A stretch of DNA of 64,000 nucleotides from Curvularia sp. ZM96 (taxonomy: Eukaryota; Ascomycota; Dothideomycetes; Pleosporales; Pleosporaceae), in NCBI GenBank assembly GCA_022457065.1, contig JAJGBQ010000006.1:868001-932000 (forward strand), read 5' to 3'. The position numbers and the translations under genes are program-made. Below the pieces are notes generated by a model. The model was not told where the DNA came from. It saw only the letters and a list, made by a program, of their open reading frames with translations, and ran no database searches. This document shows, in pieces, positions 44,545 through 56,905 of this stretch; position 1 is the stretch's first letter; every line of letters begins with the position of its first letter.

Positions 44545-45184
44545 GTTGCTTGAAGGATATCGAGAATTGACCCAAACGTGGTGTATAGCAAGGTGTGGTG
44601 TTGCGGGGCAGATGGAAAGCAGCAATGGAAGAATTGACGTGAACTCTGCCCCCGTACGGAAGAAGCTTGGGACACAGAGGAGCGGGTCTTTATGCGAAAC
44701 TAACTGTGAGCGGAGTACCCAGAAAGCAATGACTAGTGCTTACCCTTGCGGTTACTTTTGAGTTTCAACGTCACATACCAGCAACTGTGTTGTACCGCAA
44801 ATCACAGCGGAGAGCCGAGTGGTTTGCTTTCCCCACCAACACAGCGGCCAATCCAATGGCCGGCTCTCTTCTTTTGCCGTGTCGTCATACATGATGCCCA
44901 CGGACATTGACGAGTTGGAGCTATCCGGATCGAGCAAGACCCTAGTCAGCGAATCGTCTGCGATGTGATTGGCTGGAAAGTGGTGTACCTGAACGGACCT
45001 CCGTTGAACTCCCGCATTGTTCCCTGTACGCATTTCCAAACGCCTTTATTAGCCAATCGTATCACGGCAAGTAGTCTGGGAAGATTCATAGGCATGCGTG
45101 ATCTGTAGACAGTCTATTTGTTTTCGTGGATAGTACTTTACTCCCGGTTATCCTAGTCAACATGTACCCGAGACGCTGAAACTA
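44545..45184. other. Intergenic, no gene supported
   Basis: Promoter of the DUF2231-like gene and 3' end of the amidase gene. A minus-strand frame of 95 codons at 44752-45039 has no recognisable features. Confidence 0.5.
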
Positions 45185-47221
45185 TTATACGGGCACACTT
45201 CTCCGGGACAGAATATCTCCGCCAGTTACCGCGCTTCGTCCGACTTTGCTTTCCTTCAATATACCTGCATCGTACAGGTCTGCAATGAGCGAAAACAGCA
45301 TACCGTCGCATCCTTTTGCCGCCATCAAGTTGGCTGTAACAGGCAAGTACTCTACATGGCCAGTGATGGTGGAATTGTACGGCGACTCGCCAAGGGGTAC
45401 AACATAGTCAGGTGCTTCTGACATGACGGAAATGCGACTGTTTCCAAACCCTAGAGGAACTCTGGGCTCACCCCAATACGTGTTACGATAGACCGTTCCG
45501 GGAGTGGCGCCAACGTACATGGTCAAAGACTGGGAGCATGTCTGAGGCGAAGGAGCAAGAAAAGTCTCGTTGGCCCAATTTTGAAACAAAGTTTTGTCAG
45601 CAATGGCATCGTCGAGGGTCATGTTTTGTTCATCGCCCCAGCCCCAACGAACGAGCGGGGTGGGGTTGACGAAGGGAAGGCGGCCGTCATGTTTAGCGGC
45701 ATAGTCAGCGTAGAACGGCTTACGAACAAGCTCAGTTTGCTGTTTCGTGATGAGCAGTGCGTATGTGAGGTTCATAAAGGTCGTCAGGGGCGCAACGTCT
45801 GCGTTATCAGCATCGAATGACGCGGTGAGATTGTAGGCTGTCGCATTCGCGCCCAGAAACTCTGTCACATTGCCCAAAAAATCCATCAACAGCTGGTCAG
45901 CGATATCTTCCGCCTCTGTAGGCCATCCAATTGTCTGGATGCTGGTAGGATAGCTGTTGGTGATGCTGATATTGGGACCATACATGGCTTTGGCGGCTTC
46001 CATCCAGACATGAGGGTTACGGGCGAGCAACCCAGGCGTGTCAAGCACAGGACTTAGTGGCATTGTATGGTCCAATGAAACAAGGCCGTGCGATGGGCGA
46101 TTACCGTACAGGCCTTGGACTTGAGATGGGCCACGCACACTACCACCAGTGTCTGAACCAAGACTGACGTCCAACCATGAGTACGAAGCAGTGCCGGCAC
46201 CACCGCCAGAAGAACTGGACGATGTGTCTTGGTAGCCGTCTCCACGAGGATTGAACGCTTCATGATAGTCTACCCAATCAGCAGTGGCAGTCTCTCCGTT
46301 GGCGAATTGGGAGGTAATCATCTTGCCGACAATGATGGCTCCAGCATCAATCAAATTCTGAACAGGTGGTGCGGTGGCGTTAGCAGGGGGATACAACCAG
46401 TACCACGCTCGATTGCCGTTTGAAGTGCGAAGACCTTTGATGTCTATTGCATGTCAGCAAAATACCTGGCAGGAAAATGATGAGGCCAGGAAGACGCATT
46501 CGTTCAGACGATAGAATGCTAAAACCAGTGTCCAAGGGTAGTTTTGAATAAGACAACGTACCGTAAATATCTTTGATGCCAATACGTACGCCTGCCAGCG
46601 GCTTCTCTGCAGTCTTGGTAAAGTACAGACGGGAAGGCACAGCAATTGCTTGATGTTGGCCAACCGTACCGGCAGGTAGAACAGAATACGAACCGTCTCC
46701 ATTGGCGATTGCCGACTCAGTAAAAGCACCCTGAACATCTGAAAACAGCCTCCATGCTTCGTAAACCTGGCCCGCGGCGTTGATAAAATAGGGTCCAAGA
46801 GGTAACTGCGAAGAGGCTGTACCAGAAAGAATTGTCATGGAAGAATTCATAAGCCTGAATTTGTTGCCCTCGACGTGAATTGCTTCAAAAACCATCAGCT
46901 GTGGGGCCATGGGTAAAACAAAGGGCATGTACCTTGCATGAAGCCCTCCTGCCATACATCATCGTTGGCATAGCCAGCAGTAAGCGATGCGATATCCGTG
47001 CCATAGTCTTTGGCCTCGACTACCGTAAATGGGATAAACGGAGAATCATCAAAAAGCTGCTGTATCTCCTCGCAACCGGAGATTCGGGCTACTGGCTTCG
47101 GTGGAAGGAAGTAGTCGATGTCTGTTAAAGATACCGTGAAACCCGTAGAATATAGAGCAGCCTGGACACTCGATGTGATTAATGAAACCACAACCCAGGA
47201 TCGTGAGACGCCCATCGCCAC
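45185..47221 (-). CDS. Secreted amidase-signature hydrolase
   Basis: Hydrolyses an amide bond with a Ser-cisSer-Lys triad. Exons 47221-46933, 46882-46562 and 46443-45185 give 622 residues. Seen: a signal peptide (WVVVSLITSSVQA); an N-terminal region of about 170 residues before the amidase fold; the catalytic lysine in RIGIKDIY next to an intron; GAIIVGKMITSQFANG; a Ser/Gly-rich loop with the cis-serine (TSSSSSGGGAG); and the nucleophile motif SLGSDTGGSVRGPS. The C-terminal half is rich in N-glycosylation sequons (NVT, NAT, NLT, NMT, NET), fitting secretion. The substrate is unknown; fungal relatives with this N-terminal extension are mostly uncharacterised. Confidence 0.88.
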
Positions 47222-48943
47222 TACTATAGTACCGATTTATCGGTGGAGTTTGGATTGTATTGCAGATGCATGTCCGTCGACATGGATCATCCGGTTTTTA
47301 TATTGTCAACCATCCTCGCCAGGCTACAAGGAAACACCGCCAATCTCCTTCATCAGAATTTTAGTCGTGCTTCTTCCCGTCTTCAGTCCTTGTATTGCCG
47401 AGCGCATGAACGGATTAGTCTTCAAGACTTAGCTCTCACCGGTGTGACTAGGAGGTTCCCAGATAAGAACTTGGCCATTTGCTCTGAATGGACGGCGACT
47501 TTGACATACGAAAGAACCCTGGACAAGTACGTAAACGGCGCCCTTAACGTGGGCGGAAGGATGGGCTGATGCCGTTTCGATAGCCTCGGCGCGCCGTGTC
47601 GTTATGGCCAACGGCCCTTATCGGGTTGGAGATGTGGAGTAGCGGTGCCGACAGCGGGGCATGCACAAGATAAGGCCGAACAGGCCGATGATAAGGGGAT
47701 ATGGCATAGAGAGCAATTTGTAAGTTTTGAAATCAGTACTTCCGCAAGCCAGACGACGGACTGGGCTTGATGAATAACAGCGACCTGTGGGGTATGCGCA
47801 TTGTCGGACCTTATGTGGTAAGAAGCGTCGCGGCCCTGGGCACATGCTGTCATTGTGGTGCCTCTGTAACGTCCATTTTTTGATGTGTTAGATCGCAATG
47901 CCCATACGGCCAAGAGTATTGAGCCTCTTATACTCATTTTAGATGGTAGGCACATGTCTTTTGTCAAAAGTCAATGGCCTGGCAATACCAAGATCTGTTA
48001 TCGTTTAGATTTTGAGGATTTGTAATCCCAGGCTGTTCGTAATCAGGGCAGTTGCAGCGTATTTGGTTCTATCTTGCTGTTGCAATGTTTTCAGTGAAAC
48101 TCTGATTGTTTATCGCGCGAACAGTCTGTGAGAATACTATACGGCCTGATGACGTTTGCGACTTGTCAACGTCGTGTGAGATGAATATCTCCGTCCCAGG
48201 GTTTCAATTGATCATGTGCGAGGTGCTTGTCTTGGTTTGTCATTGTATATATAAGTTTTAGAATTATGTCGTTGTTTGGTCGGTGGGGGTATCCAGTTGC
48301 TAAGACTTCGACACGAGCATGGGTTTCGAGGGCAACCAAAAAGTATGGTAGCATTTGCTCAAGATGACATTGCGTAGCCTATCCTTCTGATTTCTGAGGT
48401 GCGGATGCACGTCGATGATGGTATGCAGGTCGTGATATTTCTGGATCATAGAGCCAGATCTGGTGGTCTCCTCTCGTGAGCTGGATCCATTGCCTTTCCA
48501 ATTCGCATTTCATCCCAGGCATGATGAGACTGACGTCATGTTAGCAGTCGCGTCTCCACTGACGCGTCTATTGAGAGATTGCATGGATGCAATTGACAGT
48601 ATTCGCTGTGGGTGTGGTCAAGTCGCGTACGAGTCAACGCGTTAGGCCACGGGGAGAAAATCAGCGTCAGTTGTGTCTGCCAGGGCGACGTGCTGGGGTA
48701 GTGGGCATCGCCGCAAGCGTGTTAGCGCCATATGTCTCGACGCGCCAAGGATAATCCACAGTATTCTCCCCATGCCTCCGACTGTACGTTGCGCATACAC
48801 TTACCACCACGAACACGCACCCAACGCGTCTCTCGCATCGACCACGAAACCGCGCAGCAACCAGACACCCCGCGAAGAATACTGAGCAACTGCGACGGCA
48901 AGACGGGTCCAACTTGACGCGGCGAACAGCCCAAACAGGCAAT
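47222..48943. other. Intergenic, 1.7 kb, no gene supported
   Basis: Promoters of the amidase (minus) and the ISWI gene (plus) with unexplained sequence between. Frames of 60-128 codons overlap one another on both strands near 47600-47970 and 48670-49050 without domain or splice support. Confidence 0.5.
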
Positions 48944-51900
48944 ATGCCGCGGAAGAGCGCTGCGAAGGCCGACGAGCCGTCTTCTGAAGACGTGTCGGCG
49001 CATTCAGATGTCGAGATGCAGGACCAGCAGGAAGACAAGATGAACGGCTTCAAGAAGTTCGGGGTAAGTGTTATCTGTCCTCGCGCTTCTTGCGCAGAAC
49101 CGAATAGTGCTGGTAGAAAGAAGTAGCAATCTCATCCTACATTGAACATTTGCTGACGTTGTCATTGCAGTACAACCTAGACACCCCAGACTACACTGTA
49201 CGAATCCATGCTCTCCTGCACTTTGTAGTTCCCGCCAAATAGCTGACATGAACATAGGACTCAGATACAAACACAAGAGGCAACAGCGTCGCAGGTGACA
49301 GCGTGCCTCCTGATGGAAGAAAGCGACGCGCCGAGGAGATGAACATGCGCAAATCAATGTACGGGAAGAAGGCCGAAGGCCTGAGGGCATCAAAGGTACG
49401 TGATATCCAACGGGACATTGTGTTCCAAGAGTGCCATCACTAACTCCGAAACACCATTGTAGGAAGACGACATGATCCGCCGCTTTCGATATCTCCTTGG
49501 TCTCACTGACCTGTTTCGTCATTTCATCGACACAAATCCCAATCCCCGTATCAAAGAGATTCTCGCCGAGATCGACCGCCAGGATGCCGAGGAAAGCAAA
49601 AAGTCCAAGACCAACAAAATCCGGAAAGGCGGTGCTGCCGCCGAGCGTCGGCGCAAGACTGAACAGGAGGAGGACGCTGAGTTGGTGCGCGAGGAAAAGC
49701 ATGGTGGACATAACGAGACGGTTTTCCGCGAGTCGCCAGGCTTCATCAAGGGTGGTACCATGCGTGACTATCAGATTGCTGGTCTCAATTGGCTGATATC
49801 ACTGCACGAGAACGGTATCTCGGGTATCTTGGCAGACGAAATGGGTCTGGGAAAGACACTGCAGACCATTTCCTTTGTCGGCTACCTGCGCTACATTGCT
49901 GGTATCACTGGTCCCCACCTTGTTGCGGTGCCCAAGTCGACCCTCGACAACTGGAAACGTGAATTTGCCAAGTGGTGTCCCGAGATCAACGTCTTGGTAC
50001 TTCAGGGTACCAAGGATGACCGTGCTGAACTCATCAAGGACCGCCTTGTCCCTGACGGCTTCGACGTTTGCATTACATCCTACGAGATGATTTTGCGCGA
50101 GAAATCGCACTTGAAGAAGTTTGCTTGGGAGTACATTATCATCGACGAGGCGCATCGCATCAAGAATGAGGAGTCGTCGCTGGCGCAGATGGTTCGCGTG
50201 TTCAACTCGCGAAGCCGGCTGCTTATCACAGGTACCCCTCTTCAGAACAACCTCCACGAACTCTGGGCCCTGCTCAACTTCCTCCTCCCCGATGTCTTTG
50301 GTGACTCGGCGGCCTTTGACGACTGGTTTTCTCAGCAGAATGAGGACTCTGATGCAGTCGTGCAGCAACTACACAAGGTTCTCCGGCCTTTTTTGCTCCG
50401 CCGTGTCAAGGCCGACGTCGAAAAATCGCTGCTACCCAAGAAGGAAATCAACCTATACGTGGGCATGTCTGACATGCAGGTTCAGTGGTACAAGAAGATT
50501 CTTGAAAAGGATATCGATGCCGTCAATGGCGGTGCCGGCAATAAGGAGTCCAAGACCCGTCTTCTCAACATTGTCATGCAGTTGCGAAAGTGCTGCAACC
50601 ATCCTTACCTTTTTGAAGGTGCTGAACCCGGTCCGCCATACACTACCGATGAGCACCTGGTCACCAACTCAGCCAAGATGGTCATGCTCGACAAGCTATT
50701 GAAACGTATGAAGGCTCAGGGCAGCCGTGTACTCATTTTCTCCCAGATGAGTCGTGTACTCGACATTATGGAAGATTATGCAGTCATGCGAGACTACAAG
50801 TACTGTCGTATCGACGGTTCGACCGCACATGAAGACCGTATTCAGGCAATCGACGACTACAACAAGGAGGGCTCAGACAAGTTCCTGTTCCTCCTCACTA
50901 CGCGCGCCGGTGGCTTGGGTATCAACTTGACTACGGCTGACATCGTTGTTCTCTTTGACAGTGACTGGAACCCACAGGCTGACCTCCAAGCCATGGACCG
51001 CGCCCATCGTATTGGTCAAACCAAGCAAGTATACGTGTTCCGATTTGTCACTGAGATGGCCATTGAAGAAAAGGTACTCGAGCGCGCGGCACAGAAACTG
51101 CGTCTGGACCAATTGGTCATTCAGCAGGGCCGTACTCAACAGCCGGTGAAGAATGCAGCGTCCAAGGATGAGCTGTTGACCATGATTCAGCATGGTGCAG
51201 AGGCAGTGTTCCAGAGCAAGGGGCCTGTCGGATTAGCTGCTAACGGTGAGCTTGGAGATGACGAATTCGACGCAGTCATGCGCCGCGGTGAGGAGATGAC
51301 CGAAAAGCTCAACAAAAGGTACGAAGCGCTCGGCCTGGATGACCTCCAAAAGTTCACATCAGACTCGACCTACGAGTGGAATGGCGAGACATTCCAGCCT
51401 CGAAAGAAAGAGATCGGAATCTCCTGGATCAATCCATCGAAGCGTGAGCGCAAGGAACAAAATTACGGCATTGACTCGTACTACCGAAAGGCTCTGGTCA
51501 CAGGCGGCCGGACTGAGAATAAGCAGCCAAGGATACCTCGCGCACCTAAGCAAATCGTCATTCACGACTACCAGTTCTTCCCTGACCGCCTTGCAGAACT
51601 TCAAGACAAGGAGACAGCGTGGTACCGTAAGGAGAACAATCTCAAGGCCCCTCTTCCAGACGGTCCTGAAGAAGACCTCGAGTCTCGCGAGGCCGACCAA
51701 CAACTTGCACAACAGGAGATTGACAATGCTGAGCCGCTGACCGAAGAAGAGAAGGCTGAGAAAGAGCGCTTAATTGAGAAGGGTTTTCCCGAGTGGAATA
51801 AGCGTGACTTCCAGCAATTCCTCAACGGCAGCGCCAAGTATGGTCGTCAAAACTACGAGGGCATTGCGGAAGAAGTCGACGGCAAGACAGCAGAGGAAAT

Positions 51901-52611
51901 CGAGGCGTACGCGAAGGTTTTCTGGAAGAAATACAAGACGCTAGATAACTGGCAAAAGCACTTGGGCGTAATTGAGGAGGGCGAGCTACGCGTACGGCAA
52001 TCAGAGGAAAAGAAGCGACTCATTGCAAAGAAGGTTGGCATGTACCGCATGCCACTCCAGCAGATGCAGATCAAGTACACCGTATCGACGACAAACAAGA
52101 AGGTGTATACCGAAGATGAAGACAAGTTCCTTGTGGTCATGCTGCACAAGCATGGCGTAGAGGGTGACTTCATCTACGAAAAGATCCGCGACGAGATCCG
52201 GGAATCGCCACTCTTCCGCTTTGATTGGTTTTTTCTCAGTCGTACGCCACAGGAAATTGGACGTCGTTGCACTACACTGATCTCCGCTATTGTCCGTGAG
52301 CTTGGTGACGGAGATGCCAAGAACAAGAATGGGAAGCGGGGTTACGATGAGGAAGAGACGGAAGAAGAGGAAGAGGAGCAACCAAAGAAGAAGTCGAAGA
52401 ACGGCGTCAAGGTATGCTGACACGATGCCTTCCTATTTATATCATGAGCATAGCTAACATGAAACAGAACAAGCAGCTAGATACTGTCAAAAGCAAGGCT
52501 TCTCCTGCCTCGGCAACCCCGTCTCGAGCAAGCAGTGTAGCAACGAATGGATCAGCGACCAAGGGATCAGCGACCAAGGGCAAGGGCAAGGGTAAGGGTA
52601 AAAAGAAGTAG
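48944..52611 (+). CDS. isw2: ISWI-type chromatin-remodelling ATPase (ISW2-like)
   Basis: A nuclear SNF2-family ATPase that slides nucleosomes. Exons 48944-49063, 49171-49197, 49258-49395, 49463-52411 and 52468-52611 give 1125 residues; exon 2 is a 27-nt microexon (YNLDTPDYT). Seen: a basic linker with an AutoN-like region (MNMRKSMYGKKAEGL); the ATPase lobes with ILADEMGLGKTLQTISF, IIIDEAHRIKN and LLITGTPLQNNLHELWALLNF; helicase motifs RVLIFSQMSR and LLTTRAGGLGINL; QADLQAMDRAHRIGQTK; then HAND, SANT (WNKRDFQQFLNGSAKYGR) and SLIDE (YTEDEDKFLVVML) domains. The last exon is a low-complexity Ser/Ala tail ending in Gly-Lys repeats. ISW2 is preferred over ISW1 only loosely. Confidence 0.94.
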
Positions 52612-53186
52612 TTTAGACATGTTGTTTTATCAGGCGTATGTGAAGCTGGGTTACAGCGGGCATTTTGTATTTTATCGGACTTGACATGCACAGCATGCGA
52701 CGTGTTGGTTTTACTGGAGCTTCGAAGAAGGGTGTTATAAGCATAGGGCATTTTGCATGTGTAATACTAGGATGCAAGTCGTACCATTTGCGAAGGAACA
52801 AGTGTTGATGTGGCTGTGTCGTATGATTGGTGACTTGAGCTGGGAGCGTAGCGAAGCGCACGAGGCGGCGGCTGCGGGGTGACGCAGCATGCCGTGGTGA
52901 CTTCTCTTGGGCTTGGCTTTGCAGCTTTCTGGATAACGACAGCAACTGCATGGTAACTGCCTTTACACCAACAGTTCACGTAAGTACTGCTTCCTATTCT
53001 GCTCCCATGGATATGGCCAGGCAACCACCCTTGCGCCTGGCCAGGATTTCGAGAAGATTCCGTTGCATCTTGGGCTTCGCTGGGCGTTATTGACCACCTC
53101 ATAGTAGACTCGTACTGCAAACCACTACGCCGCCTCAGCCCCTCAACTTAATTCTCTGCTTCGACTGCTTGACTTGAAACGCTATC
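52612..53186. other. Intergenic between ISWI and GET3
   Basis: 3' region of ISWI and promoter of GET3. Nothing else supported. Confidence 0.5.
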
Positions 53187-54329
53187 ATGGCCTCGACTGC
53201 GCTCATTGACGCCGATATGGCGCCGACGCTCCAATCCATCCTCGACCAGAAGACACTGCGGTGGATATTCGTTGGCGGTAAGGGTGGTGTAGGCAAGACA
53301 ACGACTTCATGTTCGCTCGCAATTCAGCTCGCAAAGCACCGCAAATCAGTCCTCCTCATCTCGACTGACCCCGCGCACAACCTCTCGGATGCCTTCAATC
53401 AGAAATTCGGCAAGGATGCGCGACTCATCAACGGTTTTGATAACCTCAGCGCCATGGAAATTGACCCCAACGGTAGCATACAAGATTTGCTCGCAAGTGG
53501 AGCGGAAGAGGGGCAAGATCCCATGGCCGGTCTGGGCGGAATGGGCAGTATGATGCAGGATCTGGCCTTTAGTGTGCGTACACGATACCATGCTCTTGAG
53601 CCGTGGTCAAGTGCAACAAGACGCAAATGCTGATTAGAAGCAACAGATACCCGGTGTAGACGAAGCCATGTCGTTTGCCGAAGTGCTCAAGCAGGTCAAG
53701 TCCATGTCGTACGAAGTCATCATCTTCGACACGGCGCCCACGGGCCACACCCTCCGCTTCTTGCAATTTCCTACAGTCATGGAAAAGGCCCTCTCCAAGG
53801 TCTCTCAGCTGTCGCGCCAATTCGGGCCCATGCTTAACTCCTTTCTCGGTTCATCTGGCAGACTGCCAAACGGACAAAACATGGATGAACTGATTCAGAA
53901 GATGGAAGCCCTGCGCGAGACGATAGGCGAGGTCAACGGGCAGTTCAAGGACGCCGATCTAACGACATTTGTCTGTGTCTGCATTCCAGAATTCCTTAGT
54001 CTGTACGAGACGGAGCGCATGATTCAAGAGCTCAACAGCTACGAGATCGACACACACTCGATTGTCGTCAACCAACTGCTGTTCCCCAAGCAAAGCAACC
54101 CTTGTGAACAATGCAATGCGCGACGGAAAATGCAGAAGAAGTATCTCGACCAGATCGAAGAGCTGTACGATGAGTTCAACGTCGTCAAGATGCCGCTGTT
54201 GGTTGAAGAAGTCCGCGGCAAGGAGAAGCTTGAGAAGTGGGTATCGCTGTGCTGGCTTGAGAATCGCAATGCTAATCAGATTCTAGATTCAGCGAAATGC
54301 TCGTAAACCCATTTGTACCTCCGCAGTAA
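53187..54329 (+). CDS. get3: GET3 ATPase, tail-anchored protein targeting factor
   Basis: A cytosolic ATPase that receives tail-anchored membrane proteins and delivers them to the ER receptor Get1/Get2. Exons 53187-53573, 53647-54236 and 54287-54329 give 339 residues, the usual size. Seen: the P-loop FVGGKGGVGKTTTSCS; switch I with STDPAHNLSDAF; switch II FDTAPTGHTLRFLQFP; a methionine-rich GMGSMMQDLAF helix; the zinc-binding CxxC in NPCEQCNARRKMQKKYL, which joins the dimer; and LVEEVRGKEKLEKF before the C-terminal SEMLVNPFVPPQ. The second intron uses a GTGGGT donor, required for frame. Good evidence throughout. Confidence 0.95.
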
Positions 54330-55893
54330 TTCCATGTCTCCTAACTGCACGGCCTATTATCGCGTGCACGCAACCGAAAGGCCGTTGCTCCGTTTAGTCA
54401 GGGACCATGACGACGCTCAAGCACAACCAAGCGGTGTTCGTTTTTCGCCGACGATTCACCGTATCCACCTATCCGTCTAAGTTTTTTTTCTTTGGATCTG
54501 ACTTCTTTTCCCCACACTCCGCGACTCAAGCAGAACGGAGAATTGTACCTTTAGCGACTAGCCTCCATCTATGGCTGCAGAAAATATATGAATCGGCTGG
54601 CGGCTAACAAGATACTCCCCAAACATTTCCACTTCTTAGTGCATGCCCGTTGACACCTGACATGAAATACATCCGATAGCCGCTATGTAACACAGTCTTG
54701 ATATAGCGTAACACCACCTTTGCGGGCGCATTAATTAGTCACAGCCTCTAAGCGTGGCTGAATACCCCGCAAAAGTCCCGAACGGCCGACTAGGATACGC
54801 GCCGAGGCCAAACGTCTTATCCAGCCTACACGCAATTCGGAATGTCGATGGATTAGTGCGTGTTTCCAGCTTCCTTGATTCTTGGTTATCGTACTGGTGA
54901 ACTTTTATTGCCAGCAACGCCCGCTACGTCACGACTATCTACCCCGCAACTTCCATTTGGGGCGGAAGGAAGCGAAACCCAGCCTCTATACAGCCGGTTT
55001 GCATATACAGCCCAGGTTTGGCTTGCCTGAGTCGAGTTTCAAAACCTCTGCAAGATTGCATGACTGCTCGACGAAGAGGGCCTAGTTGCTGAGGGCTGAA
55101 GCAGCGTGGACTGAGGAGGCCTGCTGACCCCTTGTTTTCCAGATTAGCAAGCTGAAGGTTGATGTCAAACCTGCCAATTGTTGCGAGTCCAAGGGCGTAA
55201 ATACCCAAAATTGTCGTTCCTGCCGGGGGCTGGCTTATACCCGTCCTAATGCATGTGTTTGGCGTGCGGGATCATGCATGCAATAGTCGCGAGCAGGAAA
55301 AACCACCAGTGATATGTCCCGACGTGCCATCAGCATTGACCTGCTTATCGTCTCGATCCAGGTTGGCGGAGCATGAACGTGGCTTCGGAGTCCGTGGCTT
55401 ACCAGAGTGCTTCTTGGAACCTCAGCTCGCCTAGAATGTCCTTCCGTTTTAGTGTAGGTAGGGATGATCACGAGGCTTAGGCTGACACTGACATGGTCTC
55501 TGGCGTGCCTGGCACGAGGCTTGCAGCGACTACCAGCCAGCGGCGAAGTATCTAATCTTAGTTAAGTCGAACTCGTTACATCCCTGCCAGGGCGCTACTC
55601 AACCCCAGCTCGCGTGGGAATTGTCTTGACCGATGCCGATCACTAACCAGGGCTGTACACCATCGGGTCTACCCACTTGGGCGCCAGTACTACTCAGCAG
55701 CATGGCTCTCATAGACTGGAGGGTTGATATATAGAACTCGTGTTCGTCCGCTGTTTTGTTGGACCAGGCGTTGCGCACTGTTTTCTCCTCATCCTCGAGC
55801 TGCTTAATTGTTCAAGTTACTCTGTGTTGCTGCTATCCAGTCAATTGATCGGATTGATCACAAATCAAGCGAAAATACACAGGAGCTTTCACA
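54330..55893. other. Intergenic, 1.6 kb, no gene supported
   Basis: 3' side of GET3 and promoter of the lipase. Short unsupported frames only. A TATA-like box lies near its end. Confidence 0.5.
55728..55733 (+). promoter_or_regulatory. TATA-like box upstream of the lipase
   Basis: TATATA about 160 bases before the ATG at 55894; tentative. Confidence 0.3.
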
Positions 55894-56846
55894 ATGCTAC
55901 GCATCGCTACCCTCCTGCTCGGTGCGGTTTACTCCGTTACCGCTGCCCCAGTCGAGCTCGAATCGAGAGGTACATATCCTACAACAGTGACTGGAACTTT
56001 GACTTACATTACTTAGCTGTATCCACAAACATCCTGGATCAGCTCCAGTTCTTCTCCCAGTACTCAGCTGCTGCATACTGCCTTGGAAACAACAACAGCC
56101 CAAACACCAAGGTTACCTGTCCACAGGGCAACTGTGCCCGCGTCGAGGCCGCAAACACCAACACTCTTACCGAGTTCGAGAACAGCATCGTGTCCGACGT
56201 GACTGGCTTCGTGGCTACTGACACGACCAACAAGCTCATTGTTATTTCCTTCCGAGGATCGAGGAGTGTGCGCAACTGGCTCACCAATGTCCAATTCCCT
56301 GTCGTACCAACCACTCTCTGCAACAACTGCACAGCATCAGTTGGCTTCTGGAACAGCTGGCTGGAGGCCCAGTCGAAAGTACTTGCTGCCGTCACCAAGG
56401 CTAAACAGCAATTCCCAGACTTCAAGGTCGTAGCAACCGGCCATTCTCTCGGTGGTGCGCTTGCAGGTCTCGCTACTGGAGTACTCCGGTCGCAGGGCAT
56501 GACTGTCGACCTTTACACTTATGGTGCCCCTAAGATTGGTCTTGAAAACATCAGCACCTACCTCAGCCAGACAAACAGGGGTGCAACCTACCGCGTCACC
56601 CACAAGAATGACCCTGTACCCAAGCTTCCTCCTGCACTCCTGGGATACCGCCACTACTCCCCCGAGTACTACATTACAAGCGCCAACGACGTCCAGCCAA
56701 CAACTGGAGACATCAACGTACTCACTGGAACTCTGAACCTCAAGGGCAACGAGGGAGATTTTGGTGTAGACATCGATGCCCATTTGTGGTACTTTGGACA
56801 CATCAGTGCGTGCGAGGGTCAGGAAGGCATTGAGATTAAGCAATAG
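55894..56846 (+). CDS. Secreted class 3 lipase (Thermomyces-lipase type)
   Basis: A secreted triacylglycerol lipase or related esterase. Exons 55894-55969 and 56017-56846 give 301 residues. The ATG at 55894 is chosen because it begins a clean signal peptide (MLRIATLLLGAVYSVTAAP) and splices in frame; the frame that is open from 55740 reads non-coding leader. Seen: FFSQYSAAAYC near the N-terminus of the mature enzyme; the strand LIVISFRGSRSVRNWL; the nucleophile elbow VVATGHSLGGALAGLA; the acid in THKNDPVPKLPP; the histidine in DIDAHLWYFG; and YRHYSPEYYI. The cysteines fit disulfides of this family (AYC, CPQGNC, LCNNC, ISAC). Feruloyl esterases share this fold, so the exact substrate is open. 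Confidence 0.92.
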
Positions 56847-56905
56847 TTATGATCAAAAATAGTATAATAACAAGAAGAAGAAAAAAATTTAATAACGTTC
56901 TATCT

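Noticed and set aside
47602..47967. 121-codon minus-strand frame
   Set aside because: No domain, overlaps other frames, no splice or promoter support.
54241..54303. Longer GET3 C-terminus read through the second intron (VSLCWLENRN...)
   Set aside because: Splicing at 54236/54287 restores the family ending FSEMLVNPFVPP; the read-through version does not match GET3.
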